Assembly: GCF_023053635.1 (NCBI RefSeq)
Contig: NC_086172.1
Location: 69,986,681 to 70,050,680, forward strand
DNA: 64,000 nt
Direction: 5' to 3'
Origin: Elgaria multicarinata webbii
Taxonomy: Eukaryota > Chordata > Lepidosauria > Squamata > Anguidae
Shown: piece by piece, positions 11,183-23,200 of the stretch
Layout of the letters: the number at the start of each line of letters is the position of its first letter
How positions within the stretch are numbered: position 1 is the stretch's first letter
Notes under the pieces: generated by a model
Told to the model about the DNA's origin: nothing
The model's database searches: none
The model's input: the letters and a program-made list of their open reading frames with translations, nothing else
Position numbers and translations under genes: made by a program

Positions 11183-11977
11183 CTAGTCAGCTCCAGGTCT
11201 TGTTTTTACCGTCTGTATAGATGTCCGCCACCTTTGGCTGCAAAGGATGTAGTCAATCTGATTTCGGTATCGGCCATCTGGTGAAGTCCATGTGTAAAGC
11301 TGTCTTTTAGGTTGATGGAAGAGAGAGTTTGTTATGCACAGTGAGTTGTCCTGGCAAAATTCTATCAGCCTATGTCCCGCTTCATTTTGTTCTCCTAGAC
11401 CATGCTTACCTGTAATTCCAGATGTCATTTGACTACCCACCTTAGCGCTCCAGTCTCCTATACTGAAAATAACATCTCTTTTTGGTGTATTATCCAGTAG
11501 GTGCTGCAGATCATAGAACTGATCTACTTCTGCTTCTTCAGCAACTGTGGTTGGGGCATATATTTGGATCACTGTGATGTTAAATGGCTTACCCTGAATT
11601 CGAATTGAGATAATTCTATCATTTTTTGGATTGTATCCAAGCACTTCTTTAGCCACTTTATTATTAATTATGATGGCTACTCCATTTCTTCTGTGATCCT
11701 CTTGTCCGCAGTAGTAGATCTGGTGGTGATCTGATGTGAAGTAGCCCATTCCAGTCTATTTCAGTTCACTGACACCCAATATATCTATATTTAATCTTGA
11801 TGTCTCACCAATAACCACATCCAATTTGCCCTGGCTCATAGATCTTACATTCCAAGTTCCTATGGTGTGTTGATCTTTAGAACATCGGATTCGTCGTTCA
11901 CCACCAGCACCGTCGGCTTGCTCTAGTTGTATGGATAATCCAGTTTGAATTCCCATATTGTTGACAAACCTAGCCAT
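11183..11977 (-). pseudogene. BovB endonuclease region, broken
   Basis: Two in-frame segments (11977-11756 and 11749-11183) separated by a single TAG encode the RTE endonuclease: WNVRSM near the N-terminus, NGVAIIIN, the GDWSAKVG metal-site block and a final NQIDYIL. These are hallmarks of the exonuclease-endonuclease-phosphatase fold that nicks target DNA in target-primed reverse transcription. Confidence 0.9.
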
Positions 11978-11989
11978 ATGTTAACATAT

Positions 11990-12660
11990 TTGTCTTCACA
12001 TATAGCCAAACTAGCAGTACCCAGGGGGCAGTGAGGGACCCAGTGTAGGGTGACTAATTATGACAGCAATGATCCAAGCTTTATGTGATTAGATCATTCT
12101 TGGCCACTGTTTTGCAGTGTATTTACAAAGACAAAAAAACTGGTTTTACAAGATGATTTTGTGTATTGTATTATCCTTGGAACTAACAGAACATCAGAAA
12201 AAAGCAGCGTCAGTACTTTTGATGATTCAGACTTCTTATTTCTCAAAGATACATTTCTTTATTTGCTGAGCTCTTTGCTAAATAAATGTGTTTTATTTCC
12301 TTATTCAGTTACTCCTTCTACCTTCGTTGGCAGTTTTTCAACACTCCTCCATTCTGTTCTCTCATCACTTTCCCAGCACACATTTGCTTATTATTGCAAG
12401 ATAAGTCATTCCTTCTTTACCACCTCCTCTCTAATTCTCCCACCTACCAGTTTTTCCTCTCTCACCATTCCCTACTTATCTTTCCCCTTTAATCTGCTCT
12501 TTTACTTCAGTATCTCCTTCATGGGTCTCCTTTTGCCTGCAAAATTATCCTCTTGCTCCAAGTCCTCCTTCTCCCTTGCCCTCTGTTAATCCTTTGTTTC
12601 TTCTACCTCTAACCTGTTGTGGGGGAAACTACAGATTACACACCAGTGTAAGAGTAATCC
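11990..12660. other. Pyrimidine-rich spacer, no gene seen
   Basis: Plus strand 12280-12600 is rich in CTTCT/TCCTC words, giving open but meaningless frames. No splice-framed exon or known repeat was identified. Confidence 0.5.
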
Positions 12661-12664
12661 AATT

Positions 12665-12793
12665 AAGTATGCAATCCTGTAAGTGTTTAGACAGAAAAAA
12701 GTCCTACAACTCCCAGCATTCACCAGCTCGGGAATGCTGGGAATTGTAGGATTCCCCCGCCCCATCTAAACATGTATAGGACTGTGTCCTAAA
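12665..12793. repeat. Palindromic MITE, AGTCCTACAA family, copy 1
   Basis: Left arm GTTTAGACAGAAAAAAGTCC then TACAACTCCCAGCATTC; right arm GAATGCTGGGAATTGTAGGA then TCTAAACATGTATAGGACTG. The two arms are complementary over nearly the whole element. Other copies: 18586-18712 and 21773-21996. Confidence 0.85.
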
Positions 12794-12799
12794 TGTCTT

Positions 12800-13815
12800 T
12801 AAAATACAAACAGCTCCTTAGGGACAGGTGAATGTAGAATGCAGAAAAGGAAGGGAAGGGGCGTGCCCTGTAATCCATTCCCTGACCACCTTATGTCAGC
12901 TACAAATCACCCCATGAGCAGATTTTCCCACCAAAGGGTTTCAGATTTGTGTTTTCAAATCTATGTTTGAAAGTCTTCAGGAATGGTTTTCTTTACTTTT
13001 AAGCATGCTATTTTCTTGCCTCAGGATGGAGATTGGCTAAATATGTTATCAAAAGTAAAGAAGAGTCTGTTTTCACAGATACATTTTCTAACATTCAGCA
13101 GAAATAGCCTTTATATCAACAATACATTTGAAACATCTTCCAGTACAGAATAGTATTTAGATGTTGAGATGTGGTTTGTGTGTTTTTGGTGGATCTGTAT
13201 TCGTTTCTCCCTTTCCGGTTCTTGAGGCTCTTCAGTCCTTTTCCACTATTGTTTCCTAATTTCTATATTCTTGATGGGTGCGGTTGCATAGTATTTGATA
13301 AAATCTTTCCCCTCCCCTCTCTATCTCCTTCTTGCCTCAGTTAGAGTGTAAGTCTATGCCCACCCCCCCCACCCCCAATGATTTAAAATTTTGTATAGTA
13401 GCAAGTATACTTTAGGCACTTTTAGAAATACTAAGCGATGATGTTTGCTTTCCGCTTTCAGCCTGAGAACAGGATATTGGTGACAGGTTTCAACACAAGA
13501 AGGTCCTTTGTCATGTGTGGTCCACCCCTGCATTAACTCAATTACGTGTGTTCAATTAATGGAGAGCAGCATGATAATGGAAGAGAGAAAGGAAGAGTTT
13601 GGTTTAAACACAGTCATGTCTAGTATCTTCTTGTCTTGTATTGGATCCAGATTGGATCCAGATATTAAAGCAAAAGATCTTACATTGGCTCATCCTATTA
13701 CTATTCTACAACTTTTTGAAATTTATACTGACATACTTTTTGTTAATCCATGGGAGTTGTTCCAGCTCACTGTGTCTCATCATTCATAAGTTAAAGTACA
13801 TCAAATTCTTACATT
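12800..13815. other. Presumed kelch 5' intron, nothing recognised
   Basis: No coding exon or clear repeat except a C-rich run near 13360. Confidence 0.45.
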
Positions 13816-13821
13816 CTAGGG

Positions 13822-13990
13822 TGTTTATTTATTTATTTACAATATTTATATACCTCTCCCTGTCCAAGGATTTCAGAGTGGTGAACAAATGAGGTAAAAG
13901 AATAAAAACAGAATAAAAACATCATTAAAAATTCATTTTAAAAAAACAGGTACAGCTTAAGGTATTTTAAAAAAAACAGGTACAGCTATT
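13822..13990 (-). mobile_element. L2-like LINE tail, antisense
   Basis: Begins TTTATTTATTTATTTACAAT and TATACCTCTCCCTGTCCAAG, a variant L2 terminal block, followed by an A-rich 3' UTR. It ends 35 bp before the first kelch coding exon. Confidence 0.6.
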
Positions 13991-14024
13991 AACCATGTCA
14001 GTTTTTCTGATTTTCTCAACTCAG

Positions 14025-14251
14025 GCTGGGACTGTGATACTCTGGATAAATCTTCTTGACATGGCCAGGCTTTCCAGCTAACCCAGGGATGAAAAGAAAA
14101 ACAGCAGCATATTCATGGAAGCCAGTACTACCGAGCAAAGCTTCTCCATGTGATCGATTCAAGCATGCCTGCTGTATTAGTAGTGGGTTCCTTTATGTTC
14201 ATGGTGGCCGGCAAAACACTAGCTTGAGTGACTTCTGGAGGTACAAGATAG
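14025..14251 (+). CDS. Kelch gene coding exon 1 (with 64 nt of 5' UTR)
   Basis: Acceptor TTTTCTCAACTCAG, donor ATAG/GTAAGT. In-frame TGA (14035) and TAA precede the ATG at 14089, fixing the start. Encodes residues 1-54 and the first base of codon 55: MKRKTAAYSW, then RFKHACC, FLYVHGGR and FWRYKI. Confidence 0.88.
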
Positions 14252-17200
14252 GTAAGTTTTCCTCTGCATTGGTTTCATCATGCCACTAAGCATGTTATCA
14301 GATGAGCATTTTATCACATGCTCATTACTGCCCGCTCACGGCTTTTCACGTGTCTTTTAGACATCGCCATCCACCTCCTTCATGCCTCCCACTTCCTCTG
14401 CTCATTTTTCTGTCGTAAAAAATGACCCAGAAAATCTAACTTATTTTTTAAAAATGAAACTTGCCACCATTTCTTGCTGTGTGGGAAAAGCAGCGCAATA
14501 ATAAAAAAAAGCCCACTGAATGGGCCACGTGGTCATTGTTGCTTCCTCTTCGCTATTGTGGGACAGCAGCAGGAGGCCACAGCAACAGTAGGGAAACATG
14601 AAAATACCCCTGTCTGACAATGCCCTCAATCAAAATTCCATAGGGTATATTCACAGTGTTGGGGATATTTTTATCCACAGAAGAAAGAAAAGGACTTTAA
14701 GGAGTTAAATGTGTGCTTGGCAAAATTGTCTCGGCCAGCAGTTCAGACCGGAGCATGGCAGTTTTCTGGTCTACATGCAAGACTTGTAAAAGAGACAATT
14801 GGTTAATTGAGCCAAGGGGAAAATGTATTTAAGATGTCCATGTTTAAAGACATCTTGTTGTCAAGTTTTTTGTTAGGTTGCTGTCAGGTTGTTACCGTTA
14901 TTATTTTGTTTGGTGAAGAAGCTGTAAATACTCTATGACCATTTTGTAAAGGATTTATCTATTGTCAGTAAAAGTTTCTTACTGATAAAGCAGACGTGAG
15001 TACTTGATTTATTCCTCAAGTAAGACTTAAAAGCTAGCAACCAGTGTGCTTCCAGTACTTCGCAGTCAGCACGCACTCTGGAAAATCAATCAATACCCTG
15101 ACACACAGAACCTTGTTTTCCTTGTGGTGGTTAATCCATGGACCGTTTTGATTTTGCTATATCCATCAGGTGATTCCTTCTATAACAGCTTTTTCAGTCC
15201 AAGCAAATGAATACATAATCTTATTGAATAAATGTATAATCTAATGAGATTTATTATAGGATCTCTGTGTAGATTGGTAATCCAGATCCACTTTAAAAAT
15301 TTAATTTGTTTATGTAAAAATGTATATACTGCCTTAGAGCCATGCTTTCAGTATGGGTTACGTAAAAATAAAACAATAAATGTACAAAATATGAAACATA
15401 GCAGCAGCTACAAGCATTTAAACTTTAAAAGCCTGGGAGAATAAAAACATGTTTGCTTGGTGCTAAGAGGGAAATCCAAAAATGGGGCACCACCACAAAG
15501 ATGACTTCATTTGCTTGTCACCCACCTTGTGTCAGACGGCAAGAGCACCTAGAAGAAAGCAGTCTATAATTAAATAATTGTCTCTAGCATTGTTCTTTAA
15601 GAACACACAAATTAAGACTTCCACCAGTTGAAACCACCAGAGTTCAGTAGTTGGGAGGAAGGTGTGTGGCCATCTGGGGAACCCTGCAGGGTGGGATTGG
15701 GACTCCTTGGCCTGAAGTTCTACACACCTGTTGTTATAGTTCCATCTGTAATTTCTTATGAACCATTTTGTCACCCTTGGACAGCAATTGACTGAGAGAG
15801 ACTCGTCCCTAGACCTGAAGTTCTTGGCCTATTTTTTAATGCACAGGCTCCTAACGATATCTTTTGCAAAGCATCACCGTCTATGTCAATCCATGTTTTG
15901 TTTGCTTTATATCTTTGGGAGATTACAAAAACTTGATATAATAGAATAAACTGGCTGATGTTAGGAAGGAGCCAGAATAATTGATTTCATAGGTCCATTT
16001 CAAACCTTAATAATCAACAAAAACATTTTCTAGTGAGTAATGAATGGGAGAGGCTGGACAATTCAAAAGATGGCCCAGAAGAATTGGAAGAGCACACAAT
16101 GGTGGATTACCAGGCAAGTTTGAATTGACCCAATCCTGTAAAATACTATGGATTCTTCTCCCTTGTTATTCTTTTCTCTCCCCCGCCCCCTTTACGGTCT
16201 TATGGCCTAGTTCTGTTCCATATTGCTTGTCTGTGACAAGAAAAAAGAAAAGAGGCTCAGCCTGCTGCTTCAAGGTGGGAATCCCTAGTCTTTTCCCCAG
16301 AAGCAAAAAGACCACTCCCTTAAGAAGCTGCTAGGTATGAGTAACAGATTTCCCTACAAGACAATTAAAGAATTGTTAAGCAGGAAGAGCTCTCAAAGGA
16401 GTGAGCTTCCTAGCAAGGTTCAGCCACTCAGTTCTTTTGCAGGCTTCTTCTCAAATTTATATTTATAGGTATATATTTATAAATATAAAGTGTGAATGAA
16501 CAAACATGTTTTGAAGATACCAGTTTATATAGCCGACATTGTTTGCTTTTAATGGACAAAGTTGACAGTTGAATCTTTTTTTTTTAAAGATACTCTCCTT
16601 TAGGGGAAATAAGCAGGGCATCATATTTTTGCTGTTTACATGTTGTTCGCTGTTATCAACATGGCTGCTTTGGTAAGAGGGAATGGCAAGAAATAGTCAG
16701 CTTTGGAAGGACATTTTTCCCAGGAGGCAAGTCATTTTTTTTTTAACCTACCAGAGCTTATTTCAATAGTACACAGGTGGACAACTCACAGCCCTTGGGT
16801 GCTCTCCATGCAACCTGCCATAGCCCACATAATCAACCATCTTTAACCTGCATTCTCACAGGAATCCCAGTGCAGCTGAGATCACTATTACATTTCTGCT
16901 AATAGCAGCAGGGGAATAGTAACTAGATCAGGATCACTGGAATGGGGAGGCTTTAAACCAGAGCAGGACAAACTCCAGCCTGCGCTGGGGTCCAATTCAG
17001 CCCACGGAGGGTTGAGGACCTTGTGTGGGCGCTGCCCTTGCTCTCTCCAAGCCCCGCCGCTGTGGCAGGTGGCACAAAGGGGAATCACTTCATTATATCT
17101 GATCAAAGATCGGAGACAAGCTGGGGATTTTCCTGCACCGCTTCCTGCACTGTTCGCACCTCAATCAGGACATGAGCAGTGTGGGAAGAAGGTGCCTGAT

Positions 17201-20200
17201 TTGGTTGGGGCCTCTGGGAACTAGCTCCTGCAAGTGCCAGCCGAGTCTCCTTCCACATGCATATAGAAGCACAGAACTCCATACCTCTTTCGAGGCTGAG
17301 ATTCTTTTCAACGTGAGACAATAGTGGATGTCATGGAAAGAGGCATGACTTTGGAATGATGCCACACCCCTTGACATCATCTGTCCTACTGACTTGGTCC
17401 CGGAGGGATGTAATCTGGCTTCCGGACCAGTGGTGGCTGCCCTCCCTGCTTGAAACTCTGATCCCATTTCCTGTTTAGCCTCAGTTTAAAACTGCCTATC
17501 CCTGTGTGCTGAGATGCAGGTGGGGGAAGAGAGAAATTCTGTGTGGGGGTGGGGTGGGGTGGGGTGCGCACACGCATGCTAAAAAAGGTTGCCCAGCCCT
17601 GTTGTAAAATGTTGCATCATGCAAGGATTATAGTTTCCATGCAAGTGTTGTAACATTTAAATCAACCCCAACTATTTATCCTAAAGAGGAGTTTGCATGC
17701 CACCATTAAAATATGTGGCTTGAAATTAGAATTTGTCAGGTAAATATTCCAGATACTCAGTATATTAAACATCTTAGGGTCTTACTGTAGGCTTTAACTC
17801 CTTGCTGAAAGATGCATTGCCAATAGGTATTATGATAAATGTTCTGCGAACAGGGTACCATTTACCAGAAGTGGCTTATAGGTACTTGCACTAGTAAGCA
17901 AGTATTTTGGCTATAGATGATTTATTTTGTTTGTCCGATGTTTTCAAATGCTTTCAGTCAGGAACATTGGCCTAGTAAAAGGTATTACATTGCATCTATC
18001 CTGTGCCTCTCCCCACTGATGCATGAAAATTTACTTCTGAAGTTTCATTTCAGACCAGAATGGAGAATTGTTTCATTTTTTTCAGGCATGGAAAAGAATG
18101 CAGTACATGGGATTCCTACTCTCTCATGCATTCACCCCAGAGTCCTGCATCTGGTGAATCCTCATGGCCATTGTGGCACATAAAGAGGAAGCTACCATTT
18201 GCAGTGCTCCATGGAGCACTCCATGCAGTGCTCCTCTTACCTACTTTCACCTTCTGAAAGGTTCTCAAATTCAGCCTCTTCGTGTAGGTGGGCAGGAAAA
18301 ACCTCTATATGCCAGTTGTTCGGGGCGCAGCTTAGATTGTGGTTTCAAACTTACACTGAATTAATTTGATTGCATTGGACTTCAGAAACTGCAAGTATGA
18401 TTGACAAAACATCATTAATGTATTTGCAGGGTGTTCTCTATATCTTTGGTGGAATGGTAGATTCTGCTTTCACACAGAAGAAGAATCCTCTCTGGATGTA
18501 TGATACTGGTATGAAAAACAAATAGCATTACACATAGATTTTTCTAAAAATGTAGCACTACTCTATAGAGAGATATGTTACAGTAAGGACGCAGTCCCAT
18601 GCATGTTTATACAGAAAAAAGTCCTACAAGTACCAGCATTTCCCAACCAGCCATGCTGGGAATTGTAGGACTTTTTTCTGTCTAAACACACATAGGATTG
18701 TGCCTTAAATGAACTAAATTTGGTGAATTTATTTATTTTTATTTATTTATTTATTACATTTTTATACCGCCCAATAGCCGAAGCTCTCTGGGTGGTTCAC
18801 TTTCACATGTGACTGTCTGAAAACAGATATCTATTTATTCTCTTTTGGGACATATACCAGTGAATGCTGATGGTCATGTTAAGGTAATTGTCAACATTCA
18901 CCGTGTATCTCGGATTCTGAACATTTATATGTCGTTTTCAGTTATCAACATTCTTAGAATTTTAGACAGTCACTGTAATGTAATATAGCTATTTGAAGTC
19001 ACATTGTACTTGACTTATGCATGTATTTAAATTCTAGTAAAAAAAGAAGTGGGTTGCATATACCTTACTTAGTAGTTTGTTATAACATCTCGTTGTCTAC
19101 ACTTAAGTTTCTCTTTCCATTATATAATATTTTTGCTATAGCTCAAAGCTGTCAACATTATCGGTGATCTTGTATCAAAAACTTAGACTGAAATGATGAA
19201 TTTAATTGTGGGCAAAACAGGATGGGGTGGGAGAGGGGGCTCTCTTTTTATCTCTCTCTACCTAGAAACCACACATACCATTATCATACTATAGAAGGTT
19301 GTAAGGTTTGTTTTAGGTCTTACAGGTGAGTTTTACAATAGTAGAAGAAAACTGCTGAGTCGGAAGCTCCTTGAGTGCATTGTACACAGAGGGGCTTTTC
19401 AAACATAATGACAACTCACTGGCTAAGAAACCCAATGGGTTGTTGTGCACGAATGGGAATGCTGCCTGCAGTGTGCCCTCCTCTTCCACTTTACAGCATA
19501 ACCCAGGATCAGCTCCTACATAGATTGTGCAGTGTGATGTGCAATCCTGGACCACTGGGTTGTTTAGGGGATAAACAACCCAGTGGTTAACCCACCAACA
19601 AACCATGAGTTAACCGCTGGTTTGTTTAGCCTCTAAATGACCCTGTAATCTGGGTTCACATGTCACCCCGCACAACTTGCGAAGAAGCTGATCATGGTTT
19701 ATGCTGTAAATTGGAAGAAAAAAGTATGCTGCAGATGGTGCCCACTTGTACCCAACAAACCATCCATTTTTAATTGTCATAATCATTACATGCGAACCAG
19801 GTCATAAAAGCAGGGTAAAAACTAAATAAATAAGTGTTGAGTTAGGTAAAATGAAATATTACTGATGTTAAATCCCATTTCTCATTCCAAGTGTTCTGTC
19901 ATGTAAAGATATTATAAAGATTAAATACTTTTTGTTCCACAATGATTATTCTTCAATATCAGTAATGGCAAAAAATAGAACATCTAATAAAGGAGCACTA
20001 CACATCATGTAACTATATCCTGTTCTGTGAGGAGGAATGACTGTGTATTAAGAATGGAGTAGAGAGATGAGACTCCTCTTGCATATTTTGTCATTTCTGC
20101 CACCCTAAACTTGCTGGAAGCATCATGTTAACTGTCCAGTCGATAATAAACATTCCCACAGAAAAAGGGGGGGGGGGGGAAACGTTGGCTTGGAGAATTT

Positions 20201-23200
20201 CCTGAGTGGATTTCTGATCAAAATGCTCCCGCTGGTGGAAATGGGCAGGAGGTAACTTCTGCTAATTCTCCCTCCCACTGCTACTTACCTCACTGTTCTG
20301 GAGAGTCCCCAATCTTCTGGAGCAGATTTGCATGGGGCTGGGCTAAGGGACTGCAGGGGAAGAGAGAAAACTGATGAAGATTGTTGTTTCCCCCATTCCA
20401 CCAATGGAACTGCTTCACTGGACTGGAAGCCATCTATGGACGGAAGGAACCCATCTGTTCATGGGAGGAAGACACTGGATCCAAGCCATAATATTTATTG
20501 AAAAGTTCTCAGAATTTCATTAACTATAAGTTTATTCAGAGCGAATGTATCCATTGTGAATATAGGAATGTGAGGGTGGGAATTCATCTATTTTCTTTGT
20601 ATCAGGATGAATAGGGATGTTTACTAAACACAATTTTTTGACAGCTTTCCACAGGACAGTTAATAGGGCGCAGACAGATCCTTGCATTCCTCTATATGTT
20701 GACCATGCCTTTTCTGTAATTTTTAAATGGATGTTGGTATGTCTGACATGTCTCTGGGAACAAATGACTGGCTGAGGCTTCCAGCTACGAATTTAATGAC
20801 ACATGGTAATACCTTTCAGACATTACACAAAAGGCGTATTTTATCTGTAGTGGAACTACATGGGCTTGCCTTTTTTCCTCTGGCTGTAATGTAGCCCCAG
20901 GCTTCACTAGAAGAAGGCAATATGAGATCACAGAATAACATCAACACATCTCCCAGGAAAAACAAAACCCAGAGACTTACCATCTATTCCTTTTGTCTTT
21001 GAGGCTATTAGATATCATTCTGGAAAGCATTCCAGCAAGGCCAATAAAACTTGATTTCTAGGGGCAATGATCTGGTATAAGTTAGCAATCCCTTATTTAA
21101 TTTGAAAACCCTTTACAATGAGAGATTCAAAAATTGAAATCTTAAAAATTAACTCCTGGGATTTAGTATATTATATTCATAAGCCTCATACATGGTCCTT
21201 AATCACCCCAGCCATTATCTTACCATTCAGCCATTGTTAACTTTAATTTATATGCCACTTTCCCCCATGAATGTGCCCAAAGCGGCTCACAGCAAAAGGG
21301 ATAAGAATACAACTTATATCTACATAATTGTAATAACAAACCCCAATAATCATCTGCTGTTCTTGCTTGCTTGGGATGGAAATAGTGGAGGTGGTTGTAT
21401 TTACCCACCATATGGAGCTGAGTCAGGATACTGATCTATCTGGCCCAGAATTCTCTATCAGCAGCCTTCTCCAGCAATGGCATCATCCAGATGCTTTGGA
21501 CTTCTATTCACATCAGTGCCAGTCAGCAAAGCAAATGGTCAGGAATACAGTAGTTGTAGTCTAAAATATCTGGAGGGTGCAAAGTTGGGGAAGGCTGATC
21601 TACTGGGATGTGAATTGGTTCCCCAAAGTCTTAGACTGGAAATATTTTTAACTGAGTGACTGGGATTGAACCTGGCTAATTAAACATGCAAAGCACTGAG
21701 CAATGTATTTGGCTTATTTTACCACAGTATCACCCCTAGCAATCACTGTGCGGAGAGGCCAATTTTGGGCTGTATTTATGACACATGGACGCTTCCTAAA
21801 GGCATGTTTTGACAGAAAAAAGTCCTACAACTAGCCTTCGCTAGCCATCTTTGTAAACTGCCCAGAGAGTTTCAGCTATGGGGCAGTATATAAATATAAT
21901 AATCCATCATCATCATCATCATCATGGCTAGCTGGGAATTGCTTGGAGTTGTAGGACCTCTTTCTTTCTAAACATGCACAGGATTGTGCTCTTAATTGCT
22001 GTTAAAGGAAGGAACATCCACAACTTCACCTTGTCCCTTCTACTCCAATGATCACCTGAGCAGCAGGACACTGTTGCGTTCATGTTCTGCTGGTGGAAAG
22101 GCAGCTGGTTGGCACCTATGTGAACAGAATGCTGGACTGGATATACCCTTGGACTGATCCAGCATGACTTAAATTCTTATGCTTTGCTTGGCATTGCAAG
22201 TAGAGCAGCAGTACCCTCTAGTGGTTAGTATTGTAATTAATACTTTATTAAAAATGCAGATTCAACCAAGTGGATGGAGTGCCAACTCTCAGCAGTGGAG
22301 GGTGAGGTAAGAAACTGGGGAAACGGAAATGTATGAATCATACATGAAACATGTTGCTTTGTTGATCAAACAGCTTGCTTTGGAATATGGTCTGAAAACA
22401 GTTCCAGCGTAGGCACAGCCAAGGAGGCATGGCAGCAGCGTAATCTTGTCCTACTGCTATTATTGCTTTGCCATAAGAGGGATACTCATTACTCACCCCT
22501 TAAATAGTAACATAAGAGGAATCTATGTAGGTTTGAAATAAGAATGGTTCATTGGCTATAATAGGTAGTATATATATATAATTTCTCCCTATATGGAAGT
22601 TGCCAGGTTTTCTCTATTGTACTGAACAGTTTATTTTTGGAAAACAGGTATGCTGCTTGGAAGCACATGGGCTGGGCTGGGGAAACCCCAAAAAGTTCCA
22701 TTCAGACCTCAAACCCTTCGATCATTCAGCAGAAGGGCAAGACATTGTGTGGTGTGCATTTAGCCAGAATATGAGGCAGCCTTCATGTCTGGAACTGCCT
22801 TCCCTCCTCCAAAGCTGCAAAAGTGATGCAACAGGCTTAGCCAGAGGGTGAAAAGGGGCAGCCTTGATGTCCCAACTTTCTCTTCTATCAGCAGTCCCAG
22901 GGGACCTATCTCTGTGTTGTAGATAGCTCTTCACCCACCCACGCACCCACCCTGCATGCAGAAGGGTGTAGCAATGCGACTGAAACATTTTTGGGGAAGA
23001 AAGTGCTTTGAAGACACTGTATGCATGCAGGGAAATCCTATAGCGATGTTCACAGTTTGAGGGCTGTTGCCTCATGTGAAATATTTGAGAATGTGTAAAC
23101 TGCTGCTGTTTGACCGAGCTAATGTGAATGCATTGTCAATTAGAAATATTAGGGGTGTCTGCTTGCTTTGCATAGATGTGATGGTAACAATTGTTAAAAT

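Larger units (their letters stand above)
8940..11985 (-). mobile_element. BovB (RTE clade) LINE, nearly full length
   Basis: One minus-strand element covers most of a 3.2-kb BovB: the N-terminal part at 11977, the apurinic-type endonuclease, the reverse transcriptase and the BovB 3' end at 8940-9230. The endonuclease shows GDWSAKVGSQ and a C-terminal RYRNQIDYIL block; the RT shows FIDYSKAFDCVDH, GVWQGCILSP and the catalytic YADD. The reading frame is broken: a TAG lies between the first and second segments (near 11751), there is a frame change near 11180-11075 and another near 10435-10340, and a 90-bp insertion at about 9271 cuts the C-terminal region. It is a dead copy of moderate age. It lies between the CpG island and the first kelch coding exon. 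Confidence 0.95.

Noticed and set aside
12161-12589. 142-codon Ser/Phe-rich plus-strand frame
   Set aside because: Pyrimidine-rich DNA gives long open frames; no domain or splice sites.
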